From NCBI GenBank assembly GCA_905214235.1, contig CAJMLF010000008.1:1-64000 (forward strand): DNA of 64,000 bases, given 5' to 3'. This DNA comes from an uncultured bacterium (GTDB lineage Bacteria; Bacillota; Bacilli; Lactobacillales; Lactobacillaceae). This document shows positions 49,152 to 59,015 of the stretch, one piece after another (the stretch's first letter is position 1; the number at the start of each line of letters is the position of its first letter). Position numbers and translations under genes: made by a program. The notes under the pieces are model-generated. The model was not told where the DNA came from. It did not search any database and saw only the letters and a list, made by a program, of their open reading frames with translations.

Positions 49152-49949
49152 CTAGTCCTCATCGTCGACTAGTTTGATGTCGAGGCCTAATTCATCCCGC
49201 AGGCCAGCATAACCTTCGTCTTCCAGTTTCTTAGCCAGTTCTGGGCCCCCGGTCTTAACAATTTGTCCGTCCATCATAACGTGGACCGTGTCCGGAACGA
49301 TGTAGTTCAGCAACCGTTGGTAGTGGGTAATGATCAGTGAACCAAAATTGTCGCCCCGCATGGAGTTAACACCCTTGGAGACAACCTTTAAGGCATCGAT
49401 ATCCAAACCAGAGTCAATTTCATCAAGGATGGCAAAGGTTGGTTCAATCATCAGGAGTTGCAGAATTTCATTCCGCTTCTTTTCACCACCGGAGAAGCCT
49501 TCGTTCAGGTACCGCTCCGTCATCTTTTGACTCATGTCCAGCAGTTCCAGATTCTTGTCCAGCTTCTTGATGAAGTCCATTACGGAAATTTGGTCGTCTT
49601 CTGGACGACGGGCATTAATTGCGGCCCGGAGGAATTCAGCATTCGTTACCCCTTGAATTTCTGCTGGGTACTGCATTGCCAAGAACAAGCCCTTCCGCGC
49701 CCGCTCATCAACTGGCATGTCAACGATGCTTTCGCCGTTTAAGAGGATGTCACCTTGCGTTACCTTGTAACCTGGTTGTCCCATGATTGTTTGTGAAAGA
49801 GTGGACTTCCCGGTCCCGTTTGGTCCCATGATGGCGTGGATTTCACCCGTCTTCATCTTCAGGTTAACCCCTTTGAGGATTTCCTTTTCCTTCTTACTTT
49901 CTTCATCCTTAACAGAAACATGTAAATCGCGCACTTCAAGTGTGGCCAT
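49152..49949 (-). CDS. sufC: Fe-S cluster assembly ATPase SufC
   Basis: An ABC-type ATPase of 265 residues that powers SufBCD. Walker A is GPNGTGKSTLSQ, the signature is EGFSGGEKKRNEILQ and Walker B is FAILDEIDSGLD. It is the first gene of the suf operon, whose promoter lies in the shared region with feoA. Confidence 0.97.
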   Translation of the reverse strand: MATLEVRDLHVSVKDEESKKEKEILKGVNLKMKTGEIHAIMGPNGTGKSTLSQTIMGQPGYKVTQGDILLNGESIVDMPVDERARKGLFLAMQYPAEIQGVTNAEFLRAAINARRPEDDQISVMDFIKKLDKNLELLDMSQKMTERYLNEGFSGGEKKRNEILQLLMIEPTFAILDEIDSGLDIDALKVVSKGVNSMRGDNFGSLIITHYQRLLNYIVPDTVHVMMDGQIVKTGGPELAKKLEDEGYAGLRDELGLDIKLVDDED

Positions 49950-50022
49950 TTCAAAGCATCCCCTTAAACTAAATATTCCAAATTATTCCGTTAGAAATAA
50001 TGGTTAAAAAATATACACATTT

Positions 50023-50095
50023 ATTATAACCGAATAGTATCAAGATTGAAACTTTACAAGCAAATATTTTTTAAGCGGTTTCAATGCGGTATAAT
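50023..50095. promoter_or_regulatory. Divergent suf/feo promoter region with inverted repeat
   Basis: The suf promoter on the minus strand has -10 TATAAT at 50023-50028; a plus-strand -10 TATAAT for feoAB is at 50090-50095. Between them ATTGAAAC (50045-50052) and GTTTCAAT (50078-50085) form a perfect 8-bp inverted repeat, 25 bp apart. Each half lies near the -35 zone of one promoter. Iron or Fe-S regulation is plausible but the regulator is unknown. Confidence 0.55.
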
Positions 50096-50153
50096 ATAAC
50101 TATAAAATGTAGCTTTTTATATACTTTTAGAATATTTTATTTGGGTGATAATT

Positions 50154-50363
50154 ATGAATGGTCATAAATACATACTTCATTCTTTTAGCTGTCTAAACCA
50201 ACCAACTGCTAACCGGCTCCATAATATGGGCCTTTGTGAAGGGTGCCCCATTAAGGTAATCCAGCGTTACCCATTTCATGGTCCCGTAATTATTGAAAAT
50301 AATAACCAGCGGATTGGAATTCGTTACCACGACTTTTACGCTTTAACGGAGGCTGAAGCATAA
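50154..50363 (+). CDS. feoA: Ferrous iron transport protein A
   Basis: The 69-residue protein has the SH3-like FeoA pattern: LNQPTANRLHNMGLCEGCPI and GIRYHDFYALT. FeoA is a small cytoplasmic partner of FeoB. The start is ATG 50154 with GGGTG upstream. The stop shares a base with the feoB start. Confidence 0.92.
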   Translation: MNGHKYILHSFSCLNQPTANRLHNMGLCEGCPIKVIQRYPFHGPVIIENNNQRIGIRYHDFYALTEAEA

Positions 50364-52348
50364 TGCCAAGTGTCGCCTTAATAGGTAACCCTAATACAGG
50401 TAAAACAACTCTTTTTAATTCACTCACCAATAAGTACGCCTACGTTGGTAACTGGACGGGGGTCACGGTTGAAAAGAAGGTCGGGGCCCTCAAGGATTCG
50501 GCCGTTCAAATCGTCGACCTACCGGGAGCGTATTCGCTGAACCCCTTGACTAAGGATGAGGCCGTTGTAACGACCTACCTCCTCCACAACCGACCGGACC
50601 TTATATTGAACATCACCAATGCTAGTCAGTTGAAGCGTAATCTCCTGTTGACAATCCAGGTCCTTGAACGGGGAATCCCCGCTATTTTAATTTTAAATAT
50701 GATTGATGACCTCCGCAGGAGCGGTCAGAGCTACAATCTGGACCTTCTCAGCGAACGACTGGGATGTAAGGTCATGGTCACCAATGCCCGGGGGCACCGG
50801 GGAATCAAGGAGCTGCACGAGCAGATTGCCAACTACCAAAAGGTAACGGCGCACCCCTTGCAGCTGTCCTACCCGCCAATGCTCCAGCAGGCCATTCGCC
50901 AGGCTAGTGAGGCTCTTACCGCAGACTTCGAATTTGAGCCCACCCTCGCCCGCTGGTTAGCAATCCAGTTCATTGACCAAAATAAGGCCATCCGTAAAAT
51001 TGCTAAGCAGCGTAAACTAACCCCGCTTTTGAGTCAGGAGAAATATTACGATGCCCAGCACTTTGCGGATAAAATCTACGATACCCGGCTGGCATTTATC
51101 GAAAAACTGCTGAAGGACGCGACCGAAACGGGGCAAAGCCAACAGCCCCAGCTGACAAGCAAGATTGATAAGGTGGTCACCAACCCTATCTTGGGGCTCC
51201 CCATCTTTGCGGGAATCTTCTTCCTAATGTTCAAACTTTCCTTCGACTGGGTAGGAACCCCACTATCGGATTTGCTTGACTGGTTCCTGTCCGTTCCCGT
51301 CTCAAATACCGTTAACCACCTGCTGGTTCAAGCAGGTGCCATCCCCGCCCTCCGTTCACTGATTGTCAACGGAATTATCGCGGGGGTCGGTGGGGTGTTA
51401 GCATTTATCCCCCAGATTTTCACCCTCTTTGCCTGTATCTCCCTGCTTGAGGATTCAGGCTACATGGCGCGGGCGGCCCTGGTAACGGACCGGCTGATTC
51501 AGATGATTGGCCTCAATGGTAAGTCATTCATCCCGTTGATTATCGGTTTTGGCTGTAACGTCACGGGGATCATGGCCGCTCGGACGATTGAACAACCTAA
51601 GGAACGGCTCGTCACGACCCTAATCATGCCCTTCATGAGTTGTTCGGCCCGCCTACCGATCTACAGCCTCGTGGTGGCCGCTTTCTTCCCACGCCACCAG
51701 GCATTGATTGTCCTCTCAATCTACTTCCTTGGTGTGGTCGTCGCCCTCCTCGTGGCCAAGCTCTACCAGGTGCTTTTCCACGTCAAAGACCGGTCCGTCT
51801 TTATTGTGGAGCTCCCCGAATACCACTTACCCCGCTTAGATGTTATCTGGCACGGGACCTGGGATAAGGGGAAGGGCTTCATCAAGAAGGCTGGGACCAT
51901 TATCTTTGCTGGGACCGTCCTGATTTGGCTAATGTCTAGTTTTGGCCCCCACGGTTTCGTTACCGATTCGACAGCCAGTTATGCCGCCGGTCTGGGTCAC
52001 GCCCTTGTGCCGATGTTTAAGCCGATTGGGATTGCCCAGTGGCAAGCTATCAGTGCCCTCTTCACGGGGGTCTTGGCAAAGGAAGTCATTACTTCCAGTA
52101 TGATGGTCATGTTCCACACCAGTAGCAAGGCCGTTTTGATCACCGCCCTCGGCCAGTTCATGAGTCCGGTCGCGGCATACGCAATGTTGGCCTTTGTCCT
52201 GCTCTATATTCCATGCTTTGCCACCCTGGCCACGATCAAGGAGGAAACCGGATCTTATAAGTGGGTCTTCTTCTCGGTTGTTTCCAGTTTTATCATCGCC
52301 TACATCACGTCTTTTATTCTTTTCCAAGTTGGTTCGCTAATCTTTTAG
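50363..52348 (+). CDS. feoB: Ferrous iron transporter FeoB
   Basis: FeoB takes up Fe(II). The 661 residues have an N-terminal GTPase domain (G1 GNPNTGKTT at residues 7-15, G3 DLPGAYSL) and a membrane domain with Gate motifs (GFGCNVTGIMAART and MPFMSCSARLPIY) of 7 or 8 segments. The first Gly-rich features and length are standard. It is cotranscribed with feoA and the small gene at 52359. Confidence 0.97.
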   Translation: MPSVALIGNPNTGKTTLFNSLTNKYAYVGNWTGVTVEKKVGALKDSAVQIVDLPGAYSLNPLTKDEAVVTTYLLHNRPDLILNITNASQLKRNLLLTIQVLERGIPAILILNMIDDLRRSGQSYNLDLLSERLGCKVMVTNARGHRGIKELHEQIANYQKVTAHPLQLSYPPMLQQAIRQASEALTADFEFEPTLARWLAIQFIDQNKAIRKIAKQRKLTPLLSQEKYYDAQHFADKIYDTRLAFIEKLLKDATETGQSQQPQLTSKIDKVVTNPILGLPIFAGIFFLMFKLSFDWVGTPLSDLLDWFLSVPVSNTVNHLLVQAGAIPALRSLIVNGIIAGVGGVLAFIPQIFTLFACISLLEDSGYMARAALVTDRLIQMIGLNGKSFIPLIIGFGCNVTGIMAARTIEQPKERLVTTLIMPFMSCSARLPIYSLVVAAFFPRHQALIVLSIYFLGVVVALLVAKLYQVLFHVKDRSVFIVELPEYHLPRLDVIWHGTWDKGKGFIKKAGTIIFAGTVLIWLMSSFGPHGFVTDSTASYAAGLGHALVPMFKPIGIAQWQAISALFTGVLAKEVITSSMMVMFHTSSKAVLITALGQFMSPVAAYAMLAFVLLYIPCFATLATIKEETGSYKWVFFSVVSSFIIAYITSFILFQVGSLIF

Positions 52349-52358
52349 GAGGACAATT

Positions 52359-52532
52359 ATGAAACTACTAGTTAACCTGTTAATCATTGCCGCAATCATC
52401 GCCCTGGCCGTCTGGGTTATCATCCGCACCTTCAAAAAGGTCAAGACGGGTGGCAAGTGCGCCGCCTGCGATTATGATTGTGAGCTCAAGCAGCTGAAGA
52501 ACCGCCAAACACGGCAGCATCTAACCCTCTAA
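52359..52532 (+). CDS. FeoB-associated Cys-rich membrane protein
   Basis: A 57-residue protein too short for many gene callers. ATG 52359 follows AGGAGGAC, which overlaps the feoB stop. One membrane span (about residues 3-22) is followed by a Lys-rich stretch and a compact Cys motif CAACDYDC (Cys34, 37, 41), then a basic tail. This layout matches the FeoB-associated Cys-rich family. It may help FeoB handle iron at the inner face; that is family-level inference. Confidence 0.85.
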   Translation: MKLLVNLLIIAAIIALAVWVIIRTFKKVKTGGKCAACDYDCELKQLKNRQTRQHLTL

Positions 52533-52576
52533 AAATAAAAGCGGCCAACGAGAAATTCGTTAGTCGCTTTTATTTT
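52532..52576. terminator. Bidirectional terminator after the feo operon
   Basis: AAAATAAAAGCG pairs with CGCTTTTATTTT, with an inner AACGA/TCGTT stem. Its right edge overlaps the aldo/keto reductase stop codon at 52576-52578. It closes feo from the left and the reductase from the right. Confidence 0.87.
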
Positions 52577-53556
52577 TAGTCCGGATCCTTTAGTGACTTA
52601 CCGCTCTTGACCTTCGCAAACTCCTTAAAGGCCTCTTCAATTTGTCCATACTCTTCAGAAGTCAGGGTCACATCCATTGCCTTAGCATTGCTAATTACCT
52701 GGTCAGCTCGCTTGGCTCCTGGAATCACGGCCGTAATCAGCGGATTTTGTAGGTACCACGCCAGGATTGTTTGGGCCACCGTTGCCTGGTGGTTAGCAGC
52801 AATCGGCCGCACCTTATCAACCGCTGCCAGGATGGCACTGTAGCGTGGTTCCTTAAAGTCCGCAATCTGGCTGCGGATGTCATCCTTCGGGAACGTCACG
52901 TCCTGGTCATACTTACCAGTTAGCAGGCCGGAAGCCAGGGGGAAGTATGGCACAAAGCTAATCTGGTTGTCATGCAGGTAATCCAGCATTCCGTCCGTCA
53001 GGTGGTCCTGGTGAAGGAGGCTAAATTCATCTTCAACAACGTCAACGTAGCCGTCCGCGTTAGCTTCTTTGATCTGGTCGAGACTAAAGTTAGATAAGCC
53101 AATCGCGCGAATCTTGCCCGCTTCGCGCAGGCGCTGGAGGGCCCCCACTGCCTCAGCCTTTGGCGTATCGTGATCCGGGAAGTGGATGTAGTAAATGTCG
53201 ATGTAGTCCGTTCCCAACCGTTCTAGGCTCTTGTTAACCTGGTCCGTCAGAAATTTAGGATCGTTGTTGATGACTTCTTCACCGGTGGAGAAGTCGTGAG
53301 CTCCCTTCGTGGCGACCACAATCTGGTCGCGGGAATGCTCCTTAACAACTTCGCCGACCAGTTCTTCAGAATGGCCTAGCCCGTATACGTAGGCAGTGTC
53401 GAGAAGGTTAATCCCATTTGCCAGTGCCGCCTCAACTAACTTGCGGCCGTCATCATCACTAAGATCTGGGAAGAGGTTGTAACCCCCAACAGCGTTTGTC
53501 CCTAATCCCAGTGGGTTTGCTTCAACTGTTGAATGACCAAATTTAACCATCGTCAT
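52576..53556 (-). CDS. Aldo/keto reductase
   Basis: A NAD(P)H-dependent carbonyl reductase of 326 residues in the AKR superfamily. Catalytic residues appear as Asp and Tyr in LLDTAYVYGLGHSE, Lys in VVATKGAHD and His in YYIHFPDHD. IRAIGLSNFS and the C-terminal NPLITAVIPGAK are typical. The substrate is not known. It is a single gene. Confidence 0.95.
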   Translation of the reverse strand: MTMVKFGHSTVEANPLGLGTNAVGGYNLFPDLSDDDGRKLVEAALANGINLLDTAYVYGLGHSEELVGEVVKEHSRDQIVVATKGAHDFSTGEEVINNDPKFLTDQVNKSLERLGTDYIDIYYIHFPDHDTPKAEAVGALQRLREAGKIRAIGLSNFSLDQIKEANADGYVDVVEDEFSLLHQDHLTDGMLDYLHDNQISFVPYFPLASGLLTGKYDQDVTFPKDDIRSQIADFKEPRYSAILAAVDKVRPIAANHQATVAQTILAWYLQNPLITAVIPGAKRADQVISNAKAMDVTLTSEEYGQIEEAFKEFAKVKSGKSLKDPD

Positions 53557-53639
53557 GCTCCTTTCGTTGTCAGCGCTTCCGTTTTTATCATTATATCTAA
53601 TTTTATCCCTGATTGGCGATAAGTAAGTGTGGTTTTTAA

Positions 53640-53684
53640 AAAATAAGCTGGAAAAGCTTGTGATAGCTTTTTCCAGCTTATTTT
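53640..53684 (-). terminator. Terminator of the sirtuin gene
   Basis: AAAATAAGCTGGAAAAGCT pairs with AGCTTTTTCCAGCTTATTTT, one base bulged, with T-run on the minus strand. It is just past the sirtuin stop at 53685. Confidence 0.9.
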
Positions 53685-54383
53685 TTAAACGGTCAATTCC
53701 GCAAAGAATTTTGTGGCGTCTTCTTGAACCATCGTAAAGTCAAAGCCAAACGACAGCTTCTGCCGGTTAATAGCAATCACTTCCGCGTTCTTATTCCGGT
53801 ATTCCAGCAGGCCAGCAAACGGGTAAACCTTCATGGACGTCCCAACGATCACCACGAGGTCGGCACCCTGCATTGCCTGGACAGAATTAATGATGTTTTC
53901 CTGCTTGATTCCTTCGTCGTAGAGAACAATGTCCGGCCGCAACGGTCCGCCATCCTCCTCGTGAATCCGGCTCTTCAGGTAGTCTTCAACCGGAACCGTC
54001 TTACCACACTTCTCACAGAACACGTTGTAAAGGTTCCCGTGGAAGTCAATCAGGTGCTTAGTGCCCGCTTCTTCATACAGGTTATCGATGTTTTGCGTAA
54101 TCACCGTTGCCCGGTCCTGCTGGGTCAAAGCCGCCTGCTTTTCATGAATGATATTCGGTTTAGCATCGGGGAAGTAGAGGTTCTTCTTGCAAAATTCGTA
54201 AAAGCCTTCCGGGTCACTTGCAAAGTAGCGGTGACTCAGGTAGTATTCCGCATTCCGGTTCTGGGTGTAGAGGCCGTTTACTGACCGAAAATCCGGAATA
54301 CCAGAAGCTGTCGAAACGCCCGCCCCGGTCAGGAAAACAATGTGCTTGGCATTATCAAAGGTTGCTTGAATATTCGTGTCCAT
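53685..54383 (-). CDS. Sirtuin-type NAD-dependent protein deacylase
   Basis: A 232-residue Sir2 protein that removes acyl groups from lysines using NAD. Motifs are GAGVSTASGIPDFRS (NAD), TQNIDNLYEEAG and catalytic His115 in DFHGNL. The zinc module has only one Cys pair (Cys123, Cys126). The second pair expected after it is replaced by the sequence HEED (about residues 141-144). The gene precedes the HELLH-protein gene in reverse order and may share its transcript. Confidence 0.93.
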   Translation of the reverse strand: MDTNIQATFDNAKHIVFLTGAGVSTASGIPDFRSVNGLYTQNRNAEYYLSHRYFASDPEGFYEFCKKNLYFPDAKPNIIHEKQAALTQQDRATVITQNIDNLYEEAGTKHLIDFHGNLYNVFCEKCGKTVPVEDYLKSRIHEEDGGPLRPDIVLYDEGIKQENIINSVQAMQGADLVVIVGTSMKVYPFAGLLEYRNKNAEVIAINRQKLSFGFDFTMVQEDATKFFAELTV

Positions 54384-54387
54384 CTAA

Positions 54388-55347
54388 TTACTTCCTTACA
54401 ATATATGGGATACTGTGTTGCTCAAGAAACTTCTTCACCGGCTGGGCGTAAATACGCTTAAACATTTCCGGCGTCTCTAGTTGGGGAGCCGGCATGGTAA
54501 ACGAGTTCTGCCGGTCGCTACGCCGAATACCAATGTACGCCCGCTTCTTCGTTCCCCGCTCCTTCATATCGGAGTGGTAAATTTCAAAGACCTGACGGAG
54601 GCTCAACCGTAACTGCCGCTCACTCAGGACTGGTGAAAGGGTCGTGTACTCGTTGTTGTGGAGAGCCGGCAGGTTCCACTCTTGCATCTGCTGGTCAAAC
54701 AAGGAGTAAATCTTGATGATTGACCGCCGCATGTCAAATGGCGTCTTAATCGGCTTGGCAGTGATTGTTGCGTACATCTTCTTGGCTGCAGCCAGCGCTT
54801 CTGGATACTTAGCCTTCAGCGTTTCTTCGTACTGGTCCAGGTGGTCACCGTAGAATACCAAGGCATCGAGGAGGGTCAAAAGGCGGAGAGTCTTCTCCTC
54901 ATCCCCCTTTTCCCCTTCCGGCGTCAGGGTGTGTTCAACCCCCTTCAGGTATTCCTGCTCAATTTGTTCATCAATGAAGCCGTGCTTTCGTTGTTCGGCG
55001 ACCACGACCCGGTGCATGGCAACGTTGTAGAGGTCTGTCGACATGATCATCATCTGCTCATCAAGCTGCTTGTCACCCAGGGAAAGTTGGAAAAAGATCT
55101 GGGGAAAGCCGCGCAAGAGCATCAGGAGGTGGAGAAGCTCATGGGATGCCGTGTAGTTGGGCGCGGTCAGGTCGGTCACAATGATAAAGAGCCCGCCCGG
55201 CAGCGTCTTCTGGGTTGCCTGGTCATGACGGACGTAACCCGATTTTTCACCATGAAACTGAACAAAAACGGTCCCCTCAGGATAAAGTTCGTTCACCTGC
55301 TTAAGCAGTTCCTGATTCGCCGCATTTAACTTTATTTCTTCACTCAT
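54388..55347 (-). CDS. IpaB/EvcA-type protein of unknown function with HELLH motif
   Basis: The 319-residue protein has no signal peptide or membrane segment. A HELLH sequence (residues 69-73: SHELLHLL) fits the HExxH metal site of zinc peptidases; downstream acidic residues could supply a third ligand. Related proteins in lactobacilli carry the IpaB/EvcA name. The fold and substrate are unknown. It lies 4 bp from the sirtuin and HMG-CoA reductase genes, suggesting an operon. Confidence 0.78.
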   Translation of the reverse strand: MSEEIKLNAANQELLKQVNELYPEGTVFVQFHGEKSGYVRHDQATQKTLPGGLFIIVTDLTAPNYTASHELLHLLMLLRGFPQIFFQLSLGDKQLDEQMMIMSTDLYNVAMHRVVVAEQRKHGFIDEQIEQEYLKGVEHTLTPEGEKGDEEKTLRLLTLLDALVFYGDHLDQYEETLKAKYPEALAAAKKMYATITAKPIKTPFDMRRSIIKIYSLFDQQMQEWNLPALHNNEYTTLSPVLSERQLRLSLRQVFEIYHSDMKERGTKKRAYIGIRRSDRQNSFTMPAPQLETPEMFKRIYAQPVKKFLEQHSIPYIVRK

Positions 55348-55351
55348 GCAA

Positions 55352-56602
55352 TTAATCCTTTCTTATTTCATCAAGTACCCGCCGGGCTGCTGCCTGGTCC
55401 ACATGGTCGAGCGTGGCCAAACGCTTTGTTACCAGTGGCACCTCCGCCGGTTGGGCCCCCACGCTAATCGCCAGTGACCGGTACTGGAGTTTCATGTGCC
55501 CCGCCTGAATTCCGGCACTTGAAAGGGCCCGCAGTGCCGCTAAGTTCTGGGCAAGGCCAACGCTGGCGGTCACTGCCGCCAACTCCTCAGCCGTTTGAAC
55601 GCCACTGATTCGGTAGTTTGCCCGGGTCAATGGGTTCAGGCCGATTGAGCCGCCAACAACCCCCACCGGTAACGGAAGGGTTAAGCGGCCGACTAGCTGG
55701 CCATTTTCCACTTGCCAGCTACTAAGACCCCGGTACTGACCATCACGCGCCGCATAGGCATGGGCGCCCGCTTCGATGGCACGCCAGTCATTACCACTGG
55801 CAATTAAGACGGCGTCAATCCCGTTCATGATCCCCTTGTTATGGGTTGCCGCCCGGTAGGGGTCAGCCTGGGCAAGGTCGCTTAACGCCGCAATCCGCTC
55901 GGCTACCTTTTGCCCCGACATCTGCGGGGTTGCCAGGTCTTTGAAGGCCACCGTGCACGTCACCGTTTGTAGGCTGGCGGTTGCGTAGTTACTTAAGATT
56001 GCGCAGAGGACGTTAAAGTCCTGGGCCCGCAGCCACTTACCAACCGCTTCGGCCATCGTGTTGACACTGTTGGCCCCCATCGCCTGGCAAACGTCAATTC
56101 CCAGGTCTACACTGATAAAGCGCCCCGGGGTCCGCAAGCGGACGCTCTTGGCCCCGCCGCCGCGTCGCTGCATTGACGGGTGAGCATCATTAGCAACCTT
56201 AAGCATCTCGCTTGTGTGTTGTTTTAGCCAAGTTAAGTCGGTATTGGCATCACCGCGTGGCTCTACCACCACCTGGCCAACCAGTTCCCGGCTTTGCTTT
56301 TTGGCAGTGAAGCCGCCACTCTTCGCAACCCGCTGTGCACCGTTGGAAGCCGCCGCGATAACGGACGGTTCTTCAACCACCATTGGTACCTGGTATTCCT
56401 GACCATTGACGACAAGCTTCAGGGCCACCCCTTCTGGCAGGGAATAATCCGTGAGGTAGTTCTCCACCAGCTGGTTACCCAGGTCAGACGTGTGGTCAGC
56501 CAGTAAGTCGCTCACAGATACTGGTAGCTTCAGGGTTGTCGTTAGCCGCTGCCGCCGCTCTTTTGGTGACAGTTTATAAAAGCCGTGTTGCCAATCACTC
56601 AT
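55352..56602 (-). CDS. mvaA: Hydroxymethylglutaryl-CoA reductase, degradative type
   Basis: A class II HMG-CoA reductase of 416 residues, starting at ATG 56602 after AAAGGAAGC. Catalytic signatures include VEEPSVIAAASNGA (Glu), the MGANSVNTMAEAVG segment, NKGIMNGIDAV (Lys) and GHMKLQYRSLAI (His). In lactic acid bacteria this enzyme makes mevalonate, the precursor of isoprenoids. Combined with an ispE gene in the window, both mevalonate and MEP elements appear. Confidence 0.93.
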   Translation of the reverse strand: MSDWQHGFYKLSPKERRQRLTTTLKLPVSVSDLLADHTSDLGNQLVENYLTDYSLPEGVALKLVVNGQEYQVPMVVEEPSVIAAASNGAQRVAKSGGFTAKKQSRELVGQVVVEPRGDANTDLTWLKQHTSEMLKVANDAHPSMQRRGGGAKSVRLRTPGRFISVDLGIDVCQAMGANSVNTMAEAVGKWLRAQDFNVLCAILSNYATASLQTVTCTVAFKDLATPQMSGQKVAERIAALSDLAQADPYRAATHNKGIMNGIDAVLIASGNDWRAIEAGAHAYAARDGQYRGLSSWQVENGQLVGRLTLPLPVGVVGGSIGLNPLTRANYRISGVQTAEELAAVTASVGLAQNLAALRALSSAGIQAGHMKLQYRSLAISVGAQPAEVPLVTKRLATLDHVDQAAARRVLDEIRKD

Positions 56603-57539
56603 TGTTCTGCTTCCTTTGGTTGACGTATTCGGTAATGATGCCTTCCCGCACACCACTCTCCGAGAAGATCACCCGGCCATCGGTGTTCCGCTGGAGAAGG
56701 CTGACTAAGGGGAGCATCCCCCCGACGATAATGTCCGCCCGCTCCTGCTCCAGACCCGGGATCCGCTTGCGCTGGGCCAAATTCCGGTTCAACAGTTCCC
56801 GGTAAGTAGCGTAAACCGCCCGGGCGCTAAGCTGGTAACCGTGGATGGTCCGCCGGTGATGGCGGTGGTGGTAGGCCCAGGCCATCCGGGCCAGGGTCCG
56901 GTTAGCACCGCCAAGGAGGACGATTGGCACCCGCGTTGCGTAACGCAGCCAGGGAATCTTCTTCAGACGGTCATTCATCGCTACCTGGGCCCGAAATAGG
57001 TCCGCCGAACGCACATAACCATTCAGGTGGAACTGCTCCGAAAGGTTGACCGCACCAAACGGAATCGAGATCAAGTCCCGGGCGCGGCGCTGTTGAACTA
57101 ACACCAGTTCACAGCTTGCCCCACCAACATCTAAAATCAAACAGTGGTTAAGCTTAAGGGTCCGAATGACCCCCAAGTAGTCGTAATACGCCTCTTTTTT
57201 ACCCGACAAAACCTGAAGCTGAATGCCAACTTCCTTTTGCACCCGGTTCAAGAATTCCTGACGATTCCGGGCCTGACGAACAGCTGCCGTGGTGATTGCC
57301 CGGACCTTGACGTTGGGAATTCCTTCATAGAGCTGCTTAAAACGCTTCAGAGCTTCAATTGTCCGCGTCATCGCTGCTTCTTGGAGCACCTTTTCGCGCC
57401 CCATTCCTTCAGAAAGACGGGTATTTTCCTTTACCCGCTTAATTTCACGAAAACGGCCATCCGGTGCAACTTCTGTAATTGCCATCCGTGCCGAGTTAGA
57501 GCCGAGGTCAACAATTGCGAGGTTTTCCACTATTTTCAC
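56595..57539 (-). CDS. Ppx/GppA family phosphatase
   Basis: The 314-residue protein shows VDLGSNSARMAI near the start and LDVGGASCELVLV later, the ASKHA-type actin-like motifs, and the GAVNLSEQF segment. Family members hydrolyse exopolyphosphate or pppGpp. It overlaps HMG-CoA reductase by 8 bp, so the two are coupled. In several lactobacilli a ppk gene neighbours ppx, but none is seen here. Confidence 0.9.
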   Translation of the reverse strand: MKIVENLAIVDLGSNSARMAITEVAPDGRFREIKRVKENTRLSEGMGREKVLQEAAMTRTIEALKRFKQLYEGIPNVKVRAITTAAVRQARNRQEFLNRVQKEVGIQLQVLSGKKEAYYDYLGVIRTLKLNHCLILDVGGASCELVLVQQRRARDLISIPFGAVNLSEQFHLNGYVRSADLFRAQVAMNDRLKKIPWLRYATRVPIVLLGGANRTLARMAWAYHHRHHRRTIHGYQLSARAVYATYRELLNRNLAQRKRIPGLEQERADIIVGGMLPLVSLLQRNTDGRVIFSESGVREGIITEYVNQRKQNNE

Positions 57540-57601
57540 CTCCGCTACATTAAATATAATTTAAAAGAATCGATCTCTTTTATGTTACCATGTTCCGTTC
57601 C

Positions 57602-57631
57602 GTGAAACACTAATTGTTACTGGTGTTTCGC
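57602..57631. repeat. Inverted repeat GTGAAACAC...GTGTTTCGC
   Basis: GTGAAACAC (57602-57610) faces GTGTTTCGC (57623-57631) across 12 bases, with seven Ts on the plus side. It lies upstream of the Ppx/GppA gene, between it and the trpS end. It may be an operator or a plus-strand terminator, although no plus-strand gene ends here. Confidence 0.4.
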
Positions 57632-57652
57632 AACTTTTTTTGCAAGAGAAAA

Positions 57653-57673
57653 GCCCCCGTACTCAAATTAACG

Positions 57674-57685
<12 letters not shown>
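57653..57685 (-). terminator. Terminator of trpS
   Basis: Minus-strand GCCCTTCGTA pairs with TACGGGGGC across a 14-base loop, followed by TTTTCTC. The left half (GCCCTTCGTA) is repeated in the 49-bp units upstream. Confidence 0.65.
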
Positions 57686-58846
<1,161 letters not shown>

Positions 58847-58847
58847 T

Positions 58848-59009
58848 TAAAAGCGCCCCATTAGCCGATTGACTAATAGGACGCTTGCGCGCGGTGCCAC
58901 CTACATTGCAAATAACTTGCCGCTCTTTATTGATAATCATGTTAAAATCCAGTTCGCACCCTGGGGACCTTTTCACCAGCCGTCCCTCGCTAAACTCGTG
59001 CTACTCAAT
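58848..59009 (-). ncRNA. T-box riboswitch (Trp) of trpS
   Basis: The leader contains the T-box sequence TAGGTGGCACCGCGC (around 58889-58903) and a terminator stem pairing AGCGTCC...TTAG with CTAAT...GGGGCGC (58851-58886), then TTTT. The specifier codon UGG lies at 58949-58951 within GAACTGGA. Uncharged Trp tRNA binding would switch off the terminator. This is the standard trpS control in Firmicutes. Confidence 0.9.
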
Positions 59010-59015
59010 GTCTAT

